Below, one piece after another: positions 36,904-45,224 of a DNA stretch of 46,419 bases. The notes beneath the pieces are model-generated. The model had not been told where the DNA came from. It saw only the letters and a list, made by a program, of their open reading frames with translations, and searched no databases. Positions within the stretch are counted from its first letter, which is position 1. Each line of letters starts with the position of its first letter. The translations under genes and the position numbers were made by a program. This stretch comes from Bartonella raoultii (GTDB taxonomy: Bacteria > Pseudomonadota > Alphaproteobacteria > Rhizobiales > Rhizobiaceae), in NCBI RefSeq assembly GCF_019659805.1, contig NZ_JAIFRO010000009.1, forward strand, positions 1 to 46,419. Direction: 5' to 3'.

Positions 36904-38091
36904 TAAAAACAGATAATACAAAGCTAAAAACTTAAAAAAAGTCCCTCAACATTCTCTATGCTATAAAGCGACATCTTAAAAAATCTTAATTTTTAGGAAT
37001 TTTTATGAAAAGCTATACCATTTGAAATTTTGCATACAAAATATTTTCCCTCTAAAATACTGTTCATAACTTAAGCTTGATATGCTTACAAAACGATTAC
37101 CTTCTAAGAAAATAAAAAACCATAAAACATAGCAGCTTTTTTAAAATATATCCTCCCTAAAAGGATAAAAAAGTAATAGAAATAAAATCTTAGCTTATAA
37201 AAGCAATGCCCAAGTACTTTTTCTTAAAAGCGAAAAGAAAAGCACCCACCCTTCAAACGCATTGCTCATTCCCCATTACATCTGCATGTTCTCGTGTTTT
37301 TCTTTTATACAATTTATGTTTTTTAAATTGTGTGATTCTTTTGAAGCATCTGAAAAGACGTTTTATATTCCTCAATAATACAAGACATATAAAACGAATC
37401 AATTTTTATATGCATCAATGCCCGTTCTTCATTCTTTATACAAAACGCTCAAAAAAGTTTTTTCACCTTATATGTCATAATTATTGAGATCTTTATACTT
37501 CTTCCCATTATAGATAAAGTATTTACTCTTTCCTTTATCTTTTCTCATTGCAAACTTTATCTACGGAAAACTTTTTTATTACAGAGCTTTCAATGAATGC
37601 CTTTTAAGATATTGATAACAGAATCGCTATCCTTTTTGTTAAAGGCTCTCTCTGCACTCTTTTTCATTAAAACGAAACAACTTCAATTTTGCACTTTTTA
37701 TGCAAAATTACAGTCTTTTAAAGAGAAATTTTTTGATTCTTTTGTCTAATATAGGCCTCTGCTGCCATAAAATATATTTATCAAACTGCAAGCGTTACTT
37801 TTCTACAGGATAAAACCAAAATATGAAAAGCTTTATTTCATGATTCTTCTTTCTCTCGCAACAGCATACCTGTAAAGCACGACTCTTCAAGATATTTAAA
37901 AAAGAATCAGCCAACGCAACAGCGTAGTCATTTTTTCTCTTCAATGCATAAGCTAAATAAAAACGTGCTGTTTTTCATACAAAGGCGCACATCCCTCCTA
38001 CACAAAGCTATTCTCCACATCAACCGCACAACTTTCCACACAAAATACACATTGATACACAAGAGTACATGTGACTTGTCATCAAGTTACT
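36904..38091. other. Gene-free region
   Basis: About 1.2 kb, strongly AT-rich, with no supported gene, repeat or terminator that I can see. Confidence 0.4.
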
Positions 38092-38415
38092 TTATTGCTC
38101 TGGAAAATCCTCTAACTGTTGCATTGTTTTTTTTAATTTACGATCTCGGATACTATGGAGTCCCCAAAAAATAAGTAAGGGTGCAAAAATACAGATCCAA
38201 ATGACAACCGGTAGCAAAAAAATAAAATTTCCCAGTCCATACCATTTTTTTTCACACCACAAATCTACTAAAGAACCAGCAAATGCAGGAGATGCTAAAA
38301 CCATTATGATAAGCGGAAGACATAACCTTATCAGCGCATTTTGAAACATGAGATTACAATTTTTAAATGAGAAAAAACGTAAACTTATGCCCACTATAGA
38401 ATTCTTCATCTTCAT
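38092..38415 (-). CDS. Membrane protein, cluster member 6 (C-terminal-half type)
   Basis: A 107-aa membrane protein with a GGGGGG site before ATG 38415. It has two hydrophobic segments: LIRLCLPLIIMVLASPAFA, which resembles a signal peptide, and FIFLLPVVIWICIFAPLLIFWGL. The tail RDRKLKKTMQQLEDFPEQ matches in pattern the QLRKNIQQLVSIGEQQ tail of the protein at 42727-43224. So it looks like the C-terminal half of the family. The ATG at 38349 (MFQNALIR) is an alternative start. It is last in the cluster. Confidence 0.65.
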   Translation of the reverse strand: MKMKNSIVGISLRFFSFKNCNLMFQNALIRLCLPLIIMVLASPAFAGSLVDLWCEKKWYGLGNFIFLLPVVIWICIFAPLLIFWGLHSIRDRKLKKTMQQLEDFPEQ

Positions 38416-38503
38416 TTTCCCCCCCTTTTTTCTTAAGATTTTTTAAAGGCACCCTTGTTTTATCTTAAACAGATCTTTCCGCTCAATAAGAGAAAGCTTA
38501 AAG

Positions 38504-40279
38504 CTAACCAACTTTTATATCTAAAAATGCTGGTACCCCATTCTTTATATAGAGAATATCGTGATAATATTTTCTTCCCTCTACTTTATAAATGACAGGC
38601 TCATCAGAAACAATAAATCCTTGTTTTCTCAAAGATTGTTTTTTTTCCTCGCATGCTTTTCTATAGTCATCTCTTTTTTTACGACATAACTCCAGATCCC
38701 CAGCTCTGAAATATTGATAGCTTCCCACTTTCATTGCCATTTTCTCTGCAGCCTTTTGAAGCAAAGCATAACTCAATTGCGCCTCTTTTTCCACCTCTTT
38801 TGCTAAAATGACCGCACGTTCAAGATGAATTTCTTGAATAGTTTCATCAAACCCCATCCGATCACCGATAATAAAGCGTTTGCTATAAAACAACAAAATC
38901 CCAACTTCACCCAACAAAGCCAAAGCCGCAAGATGCAAAAGACCATCCGGTGCAATTTTTGCTTTCCCATTTTCCCAAGGTGGAATACTGTATCGAGAAC
39001 GAAGCACTTTATGAATATCAAAATCTTGCTGCACCTTTTCTAAAGCTTCCTCAAGTGCTTGTTTTAAGCGTGTTTCCCCCATTTTTTCTTCAAAAATTTT
39101 CAGTCCCTTTGCATCAAAATACAACTGAAGACTGGGCAAAGCTTTAGAATTACTAGGATCAAGAGTCTGGCAAGCAGCAGCAAAAAGACCAGTCATAACC
39201 AAAAGTCCACAATCAAACTTTGGATATCCTTTCATATTTTCATCATTATAAAGAAATTGTACTTCGCGGTCTGGCAAAGCATAAGTGGCCACATAATCGC
39301 CTCGTCCCTCAACTTCAATAGACCATCCCCAATGCTGTAAAAGCGCTGTCGCACTTTCCATAGTCAAAAAATTCAAAGGCTCCGCATCTTGCAACGCATC
39401 TACAGGCTGCTCCGTACCCCGTAGCACATGCGCAGACTGCTCCGCATCTTGCAACGCACCCATAGGCTGCTCCGTACCCCGTAGCACATTCACAGGCTGC
39501 TCCGCATCTTGCAACGCATCCACAGGCTGCTCCGCATCTTGCAACGCTCCCATAGGCTGCTCCGTACCCCGTAGCACATGCGCAGACTGCTCCGCATTTT
39601 GCAACGCATCCACAGGCTGCTCCGCATCTCGTAGCGCCCCCATAGGCTGCTCCGTACCCCGTAGCGCATTCACAGGCTGCTCCACATCTTGCAACGCATC
39701 CATAGGCTGCTCCGCATCTTGCAACGCACCCATAGGCTGCTCCGTACCCCGTAGCGCATTCACAGGCTGCTCCGCATCTCGTAGCGCATCTACAGGCTCC
39801 GCCGTACCGCGTAGCACATTCGCAGGCTGCTCCGCATCTTGCAACGCACCCACAGGCTGCTCCGCATCTTGCAACGCACCCACAGGCTGCTCCGCATCTC
39901 GTAGCGCACCCATAGGCTGCTCCACATCTCGTAGCGCATCTACAGGCTCCGCCGTACCGCGTAGCACATTCGCAGGCTGCTCCGCATCTCGTAGCGCCCC
40001 CACAGGCTGCTCCGCATCTTGCAACGCACCCACAGGCTCCGCCGCACCCCGTAGCGCCCCCACAGGCTCCGCCGTACCCCGTAGCACCCCCACAGGCTGT
40101 CCAAGCGCTGTCTCATATTCTTTTAATACATTATCCAGTTCCTTTGTCACTTTACGCAAAAGGCGCACACGCTTTATAACAGAGCTATATAATGCTAAAA
40201 TCAACATGGTAGTGACAACCGCAAGAGTCATCACCAATAACCCTCCTAAGACAATAAATGCTATAAAACTCCCGTCCAT
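38504..40279 (-). CDS. Membrane-anchored repeat protein, cluster member 5
   Basis: A 591-aa protein. From the preferred ATG 40279 (AGGGGAG three bases upstream; a GTG at 40294 is possible), an N-terminal membrane segment (FIAFIVLGGLLVMTLAVVTTMLILAL) is followed by the family motif YSSVIKRVRLLRKVTKELDN. Residues about 61-300 are 24 decapeptide repeats such as QPVGALRDAE. The C-terminal 285 residues form a soluble, helix-rich domain that I do not recognise (LLQHWGWSIEVEGRGDYVATY, LLHLAALALLGEVGILLFYSK, ending FLDIKVG). The gene is 8 bases downstream of 40288-40689 and probably co-transcribed. Confidence 0.75.
   Translation of the reverse strand: MDGSFIAFIVLGGLLVMTLAVVTTMLILALYSSVIKRVRLLRKVTKELDNVLKEYETALGQPVGVLRGTAEPVGALRGAAEPVGALQDAEQPVGALRDAEQPANVLRGTAEPVDALRDVEQPMGALRDAEQPVGALQDAEQPVGALQDAEQPANVLRGTAEPVDALRDAEQPVNALRGTEQPMGALQDAEQPMDALQDVEQPVNALRGTEQPMGALRDAEQPVDALQNAEQSAHVLRGTEQPMGALQDAEQPVDALQDAEQPVNVLRGTEQPMGALQDAEQSAHVLRGTEQPVDALQDAEPLNFLTMESATALLQHWGWSIEVEGRGDYVATYALPDREVQFLYNDENMKGYPKFDCGLLVMTGLFAAACQTLDPSNSKALPSLQLYFDAKGLKIFEEKMGETRLKQALEEALEKVQQDFDIHKVLRSRYSIPPWENGKAKIAPDGLLHLAALALLGEVGILLFYSKRFIIGDRMGFDETIQEIHLERAVILAKEVEKEAQLSYALLQKAAEKMAMKVGSYQYFRAGDLELCRKKRDDYRKACEEKKQSLRKQGFIVSDEPVIYKVEGRKYYHDILYIKNGVPAFLDIKVG
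39380..40099 (-). repeat. 30-bp coding tandem repeats, 24 copies
   Basis: Twenty-four 30-nt units encoding QPV(G/D/N)AL(R/Q)(D/G)(A/T)E and variants. Variants recur in blocks (VLRGTE-type followed by PMGALQDAE-type), indicating amplification of longer blocks. Frame is kept throughout. Confidence 0.95.
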
Positions 40280-40287
40280 TTTCTCCC

Positions 40288-40689
40288 CTAGCACCCTTTA
40301 GATGTTTTCTCTCGTAGACGTATTATATTGTCTCGCTTTTGGGTGACTTCTTCTAATTTTTTGATCTTTTTTTTCAACAAATGCGTAAAGATGATACGGC
40401 ATCCCACAGCGATTGGAATGAGAAGTATAATAAAGAGTGTAATAAATTGCAGGAAACGAGAAAGAATCATAAGAACAATAGAAATGGTGTCATTTTCAAA
40501 CTCCAACAGTTTCCATTCTATTAAAATGTCAATGACAGAAAATGCTCCCTTTAAAATTACAAAGAGAAGAGAAATGTAAAAGATTCTTTTGTAATCTCTA
40601 CGTGAAAGAAACGCCTCTGTAAGTGAAAATGCGCCTAACTCTTTATCACAAAGAGCCTGTTTTTCCTTTATTTTTCCCATTTCTTCCAT
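40288..40689 (-). CDS. Membrane protein, cluster member 4 (C-terminal-half type)
   Basis: A 133-aa protein from ATG 40689; the frame extends to a TTG at 40716. After a hydrophilic start, YKRIFYISLLFVILKGAFSVID and IVLMILSRFLQFITLFIILLIPIAVGC form two membrane segments, followed by a basic tail (LLKKKIKKLEEVTQKRDNIIRL). This layout parallels the second half of the proteins at 41620 and 42727; the N-terminal membrane segment of the family is absent. It lies 8 bases upstream of the repeat protein gene. Confidence 0.65.
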   Translation of the reverse strand: MEEMGKIKEKQALCDKELGAFSLTEAFLSRRDYKRIFYISLLFVILKGAFSVIDILIEWKLLEFENDTISIVLMILSRFLQFITLFIILLIPIAVGCRIIFTHLLKKKIKKLEEVTQKRDNIIRLREKTSKGC

Positions 40690-41619
40690 AAATACTCTCT
40701 GTGTATTTTTGCACAACGGCTTGATTCCTAAAGTTTCTACCTCTTACAATTTGTTGCAAATACCCCGCATCCTTTATCTGACAGCGCCCTTATTTTGCTA
40801 AAGTTATCATTATGCAAATGTAGAAAAAAAGCCCGTTCCACTTGTACAAAATCATGCACTCTTGTTATACAAAATACCCTATTTGGAGATAATGATCCAA
40901 GAAACAACCTTCTGTTTCTTTTTAAATAAAGCGCTCATTCAAATTTTCCCCCTCTCTTATCTGTAAAGTGTGCAATCATCCGTTTATTATATTATTCAGC
41001 TTTTTCCCTTCGTTTTTCCCATTTTTGAATCATGTTTTTACCACCTCTCCCCTTTTGTAAAAATTTCCCAATGATTCATAAAATAAAAAGAGACCGCCTG
41101 TCCCAGAGGAGAGCCTCAAAAAAACAGCGGCAAAATTTTATGAAAGAAAAGCGTACAGCTTCCCCCACATGATCTTATATCTTCTTTTAAAAAAATGCCT
41201 AGAATTCTTAAAAAAAATCGCGTCTCTCAGACAGCTTGTCTTAAAAAAGAAGCATAATAAAAAGATCCTGTCTCTTTAAAAAGTGATTATTGAAGCAACC
41301 ACCATAACAGTCAAGAGAGAGAAAATTATTTTATGATCTTATCCAAGATAAAGAAAGCCTTGACTTTCCCACAAGTGATACTTTCTTTTTCATTGTACTT
41401 TAATTTTTTTTGAAGCAGAAGCGTCATGCTCATCAAACACTTTTTCCAGTTTTCTGATGACTTGCACGAGAGCCTCATCTGCTGGAAAAAAAGCAGAGCT
41501 CTTTTTTCTTATTAAAGTGCACGCTTTTGATCCTTCTTGTGTCAAAAAGCGAGAAATAGAGATTTTAAAAGAAGAATTTTTTACAGTTTTTCTTACTTTT
41601 CTTTTCCTTGACCAACCAA
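40690..41619. other. Gene-free gap inside membrane-protein cluster
   Basis: About 930 bases with no supported gene. It divides the cluster into an upstream three-gene operon and a downstream part. It may carry a separate promoter. Confidence 0.4.
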
Positions 41620-42153
41620 TTACAATACAACTGGCTCATTTTTCTCTTTAAGTTTCTCTTCCAAAAGTGGGATAATTTTTTCTACTCTAGACATGATAAT
41701 AAAATGAACCACTAAAACAATGGGCGAAAAGAGAAGGACAAATACGGATATGCATGAGGGGAATAAAACAATAAAATATTTTACACCATGTGACCAGCTT
41801 TCTAACCTTCCCACATCCCAGCCTTTTGTGATGGTCAAGCTAAAAGCCTGTAAGACCCCAAACAGAATAGAAAAGATCCAAACTTTTTTATTTTTGTATA
41901 AAGAACTTGTTATTTGTTCAAATGAACGTAAATTTTCCTTTTTTTCCAGCACTGAACACTGTGGCTTTCCTTCACTTTTCCCCCTTTTCCCCCTTTTCCC
42001 TTGCGGCATGAGACTGTTTTTCAATTCTAAGGACAAGCTCCTGTGTAATTTGATACGCTGATAAAATACGTAAAATAGGCTCACAAAGGACAGCGTAAAA
42101 CCACTCCCAGAGAATATCAAAAACAAAATTTTTAAAGCTTCAACAAAGCTCAT
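41620..42153 (-). CDS. Membrane protein, cluster member 3
   Basis: A 177-aa protein with full family architecture: N-terminal membrane segment (LFLIFSGSGFTLSFVSLFYVFY), then the basic motif QRIKLHRSLSLELKN, a hydrophilic stretch, a second membrane pair (VWIFSILFGVLQAFSL; YFIVLFPSCISVFVLLFSPIVLVVHFII), and a charged tail (SRVEKIIPLLEEKLKEKN). Its ATG overlaps the stop of the upstream gene (ATGA), which suggests coupled translation. No known family recognised. Confidence 0.7.
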   Translation of the reverse strand: MSFVEALKILFLIFSGSGFTLSFVSLFYVFYQRIKLHRSLSLELKNSLMPQGKRGKRGKSEGKPQCSVLEKKENLRSFEQITSSLYKNKKVWIFSILFGVLQAFSLTITKGWDVGRLESWSHGVKYFIVLFPSCISVFVLLFSPIVLVVHFIIMSRVEKIIPLLEEKLKEKNEPVVL

Positions 42154-42730
42154 CCTCTTTCTCCTTCTTTTATACTTTTGAGAGAAACAGCTTTAGAATA
42201 TTGCTCAGGCATTTTTTCTTGTTTCTGGATGATTTTTCTCAAGTTATTTGCTATAAAAGCAAAGGGCAGAACTATAATTGGTAAGCATGCGATAAGACAT
42301 ACAATAATAAAAGAGGGCAATAAAAGGATAGATGCGCTCCTTGTCCCTTCCACAAGAACATCCCTCCCTCTCGCCACTCTGGAGTAAGAACGAAGCTTAC
42401 CGCCTGTAAGGTTCCAAGTATGAGCGCGATAACAAATATTGTTTTATATTCTGTCAGGAGAGAAGCGATAGATTTTATCCCAAGAAGCATATTTTCTTTT
42501 AAGGACAGGTTTCCTACACCTATATCAAGGACAGGAGCACATGCGTCCATTTCTCTTTGATAATTGCTTACAGGTTGTATTACACCGTTTTTGCGTTCCT
42601 TACAGATACGAAAGTACAATCTTATACGCTTAAAAACCAAGTCATAAAAGAACAACGCCAACAGCGTTATGAAACTTTCAGTCATCATCCAAAACAGAAA
42701 ACGAAGAGCTAGAACAAAATAATGCATCAT
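42150..42730 (-). pseudogene. Frameshifted membrane protein, cluster member 2
   Basis: The first frame (42730 down to 42272) has the N-terminal membrane segment, the motif FYDLVFKRIRLYFRICKERKN and a second segment IFVIALILGTLQAVSFVL, then loses homology after LTPEWRE. The second frame (readable from about 42377 down to 42150) supplies the missing half: GRDVLVEGTRSA, membrane segment LPSFIIVCLIACLPIIVLPFAFI, and basic tail. Together they match the layout of the 41620 protein, so a one-base frameshift near 42365-42380 (G/A-rich GAGAGGGAGGGA) is likely. It starts by an ATGA overlap with the upstream gene. Confidence 0.7.
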
Positions 42731-43224
42731 TTGTTTTCTCCTCTTGCCTTACTGATAAGGATTTCTTTTTCTTGCTGTTCACCTATGCTTACCAATTGCT
42801 GAATATTTTTACGCAATTGGCAATTAAAAAACATTCCTATGACTATGGCAATGGGTATAAAGAACACAGCCAAGAACCCCACGATTTGCGGGATCAAAAA
42901 GATCAAAGAACCCCAATCTGTCTTTGCGCTTGCTATCCATCTATGCAACCATGTTTCTATTATATTATAGCTCAATACCATAGGAAGAGCGCCACTGGCT
43001 AACTGAATAATATTCGCCATTTTTGTTGCTTTTAGATCTAACAGAAAAATTGTAGATTGTTTCTTTAGCGCACTATTTTTCAAGGCCTGTAACATACGCC
43101 CATATATTCTGTAACGTTTAAGAATGATATAATAAAAAAACACTGATAACAGACAACTGAAACTCGCTGCTATAAAAAAAGACAGATAATGAAAGACAAA
43201 AGGTAAAGCAAGAAAGTTTGTCAT
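42727..43224 (-). CDS. Membrane protein, cluster member 1
   Basis: A 165-aa protein, first of the operon. ATG 43224 is chosen because AGGGGG lies just upstream (the frame extends to a TTG at 43239). An N-terminal membrane segment (FVFHYLSFFIAASFSCLLSVFFYYI) is followed by the family motif ILKRYRIYGRMLQALKN, a middle hydrophobic stretch, a second membrane segment (LIFLIPQIVGFLAVFFIPIAIVIGMFF) and the tail LRKNIQQLVSIGEQQEKEI. The stop overlaps the next gene start. Function unknown. Confidence 0.72.
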   Translation of the reverse strand: MTNFLALPFVFHYLSFFIAASFSCLLSVFFYYIILKRYRIYGRMLQALKNSALKKQSTIFLLDLKATKMANIIQLASGALPMVLSYNIIETWLHRWIASAKTDWGSLIFLIPQIVGFLAVFFIPIAIVIGMFFNCQLRKNIQQLVSIGEQQEKEILISKARGENK

Positions 43225-44042
43225 TTTCCCCCTTTTCAATTTTTTATACCTTCACACCTTTATGCATGATATAAAAAATGACATATCATAAAGGGCCCGA
43301 CTCTGTTCCGATTATAAAAATTTTTAAAAACTTTAAAAGGCTTTTTTCATCTCTTTGATTTCCCTTTCTTCAAAGGATTAAGAACAATATCCACAAAGTG
43401 CATACAGTTTCTCTCACAATGAAAGCACCTAAAACCTGTATATAAAAGAGAGAATAAGACTAAAGAACAAATGACACCATAAAAAATGCAAAGCGCCTCT
43501 CTCCTCTTCAACGAGAGAAAAAACGCGAAAACAGGGCTCTTTTAGCACAATTGCGTACGCTGCATCCTCATCATAAGAAACAACGAACATAGAGTACCGT
43601 CCTCTTTTCTTGAAGAAAACATTGATTTTTTTAAAAAAATGAAAGAAACTTAAAGGGCTTTTTCAAACGCGGCCCAGAAGAGCAAAACGACATCCCCTTA
43701 ATATGGAAGCAGAATACAGCCTAGAGAAAAACCAGCATAAAAAGGGCCCAACCTTTTAAGACCAGACCTTAAAAAACAGTGCGCTCAGAAAAAGGCTCTC
43801 TCAAAAACAAACCTCCAAGAAAAGCCCCTTAGAATTGAGACTCCATCCTTCATAGCCTGTTGCCCCATAACGTCTAAACAATATCATGATGATCTCCCTG
43901 CTTCATTTTCAAAAATGCGCAAAATAAAAATCTTAAAAACAATTTTCTTTAAAGGATATTTTAACCCCAAGAAGAAAGTATTTTATTACACATTTTGTTA
44001 TCTTTTTCGTTTTTCTTCTTTAGCAGATTATCGATATTTTAT
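43225..44042. other. Gene-free region upstream of membrane cluster
   Basis: About 820 bases with no supported gene. It should hold the promoter of the minus-strand cluster. No clear -35/-10 pair stood out. Confidence 0.35.
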
Positions 44043-44072
44043 TTGAAAATAGGCTTCCTTTTATGGTATAAT
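44043..44072 (+). promoter_or_regulatory. σ70-like promoter
   Basis: TTGAAA (44043-44048), 18-base spacer, TATAAT (44067-44072). It lies directly upstream of a KilA-N-like remnant and points toward the gene at 44507. Confidence 0.6.
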
Positions 44073-44075
44073 AGC

Positions 44076-44225
44076 AGAAAGTTATATTCCTTAAATGATG
44101 TGTATCAAGCATCTGGATTCCTCCCCCGAAAGCAAGAGCAAAACCATAATTTGATGGTTTTAAGAGCTAAAATGAGAAGATCTAAATTCGAAGGGGGCAA
44201 GATTAGAACATCTCAGAAAGCTTAA
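44076..44225 (+). pseudogene. KilA-N-like domain remnant
   Basis: The frame reads SRKLYSLNDVYQASGF, the start of a KilA-N-type DNA-binding domain found in phage antirepressors, then continues with LPRKQEQNHNLMVLRAKMRRS and stops. No ATG is in frame after the promoter, and the rest of the domain is missing. It looks like a broken antirepressor gene. The match is short, so the call is tentative. Confidence 0.4.
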
Positions 44226-44506
44226 TCACAAAGCAAGGTCCTATTTGCTTATAACGCTTTCCTCCCACACAACAATTTTTCCTATACCCTCAACATATAT
44301 TCAAAGATTGCTTTCGAAAGAGCCAAACAATGATCAGGTAAACAGGATGAACAATAACGCACAACAACATTTTTTGTCCCTCTGGGAACAATTTTATCAT
44401 CATTTTTTAGTGCTACCCCTTTATAGTATGCGCACATTTCCAAAATGCTTTACCAACATTGCGCAGTATTTACCGAAAATTCTCATTTTATTCAAATGGT
44501 ACTCTC

Positions 44507-45055
44507 ATGAAGACAGATAAAAAACGCGCTAGACCAAGAATAACAGAAACACCAAGAAAGCCCAATGAACGTATTTCACGCGCTAAAAATCTACGTAAAC
44601 CTTCATCTCAATTAACAATCGAAATGCGCGCAAAACATTTTGGTTTAAGCATAGAAGATGCAAAAAATCCACTTTCTGGTTCCTATATCGGGCGCCTTTG
44701 TTTGCTTGGATATAAACAAGATGCCTCCGGTATTAGTAAGGAGCAATATGATGCTGCACAGCGATATCTCCAAATTAGAAATGACTATCTGTGTTCGAAA
44801 GGCTTACCACATGGTTATTATGATAACTTTACATACAAAACATCAAATGAAAAAGCGCACAAAAAATGGATTGAAAAAACAACAAAACACTATGAAAATA
44901 TGAAAGCTGCAATCCAAGAAGCACAACAAAAACATCGCCAACATAACTTTCACGCTGCTTTACAATATCTCGTTGTAGAAGATCAAGCACTTCCCTCTCT
45001 TATCGGCTCATTACGTCTCATTCTTAGTATACTTCATAAGCATTTTTCTTGTTAA
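44507..45055 (+). CDS. Phage-associated protein, relative of 33812 gene
   Basis: A 182-aa basic, soluble protein. ATG 44507 (MKTDKKRARPRI) is chosen over an upstream ATG at 44459 because the extra residues look unrelated; no strong ribosome site is seen. The core GRLCLLGYKQDASGISKEQYDAAQRYLQI parallels ALLYAKGHISKAQYKAAERFYIYW of the 33812 protein, and both end with a helical domain. It may derive from a second, decayed prophage. Function unknown. Confidence 0.6.
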   Translation: MKTDKKRARPRITETPRKPNERISRAKNLRKPSSQLTIEMRAKHFGLSIEDAKNPLSGSYIGRLCLLGYKQDASGISKEQYDAAQRYLQIRNDYLCSKGLPHGYYDNFTYKTSNEKAHKKWIEKTTKHYENMKAAIQEAQQKHRQHNFHAALQYLVVEDQALPSLIGSLRLILSILHKHFSC

Positions 45056-45224
45056 ACAGAAAAATAAACCTACACAATACATAATGATAAAATGGCACGG
45101 ATCTTAAATTCCCACAGGAGAACAGATATCCCCTCCATATTTCTAACATGCGGTGAAAACCCTAAAATATAAGGCAAATTTATATTTGTATGACAGCCTT
45201 ACCCAAGCACGCACGGCCAGCCAC

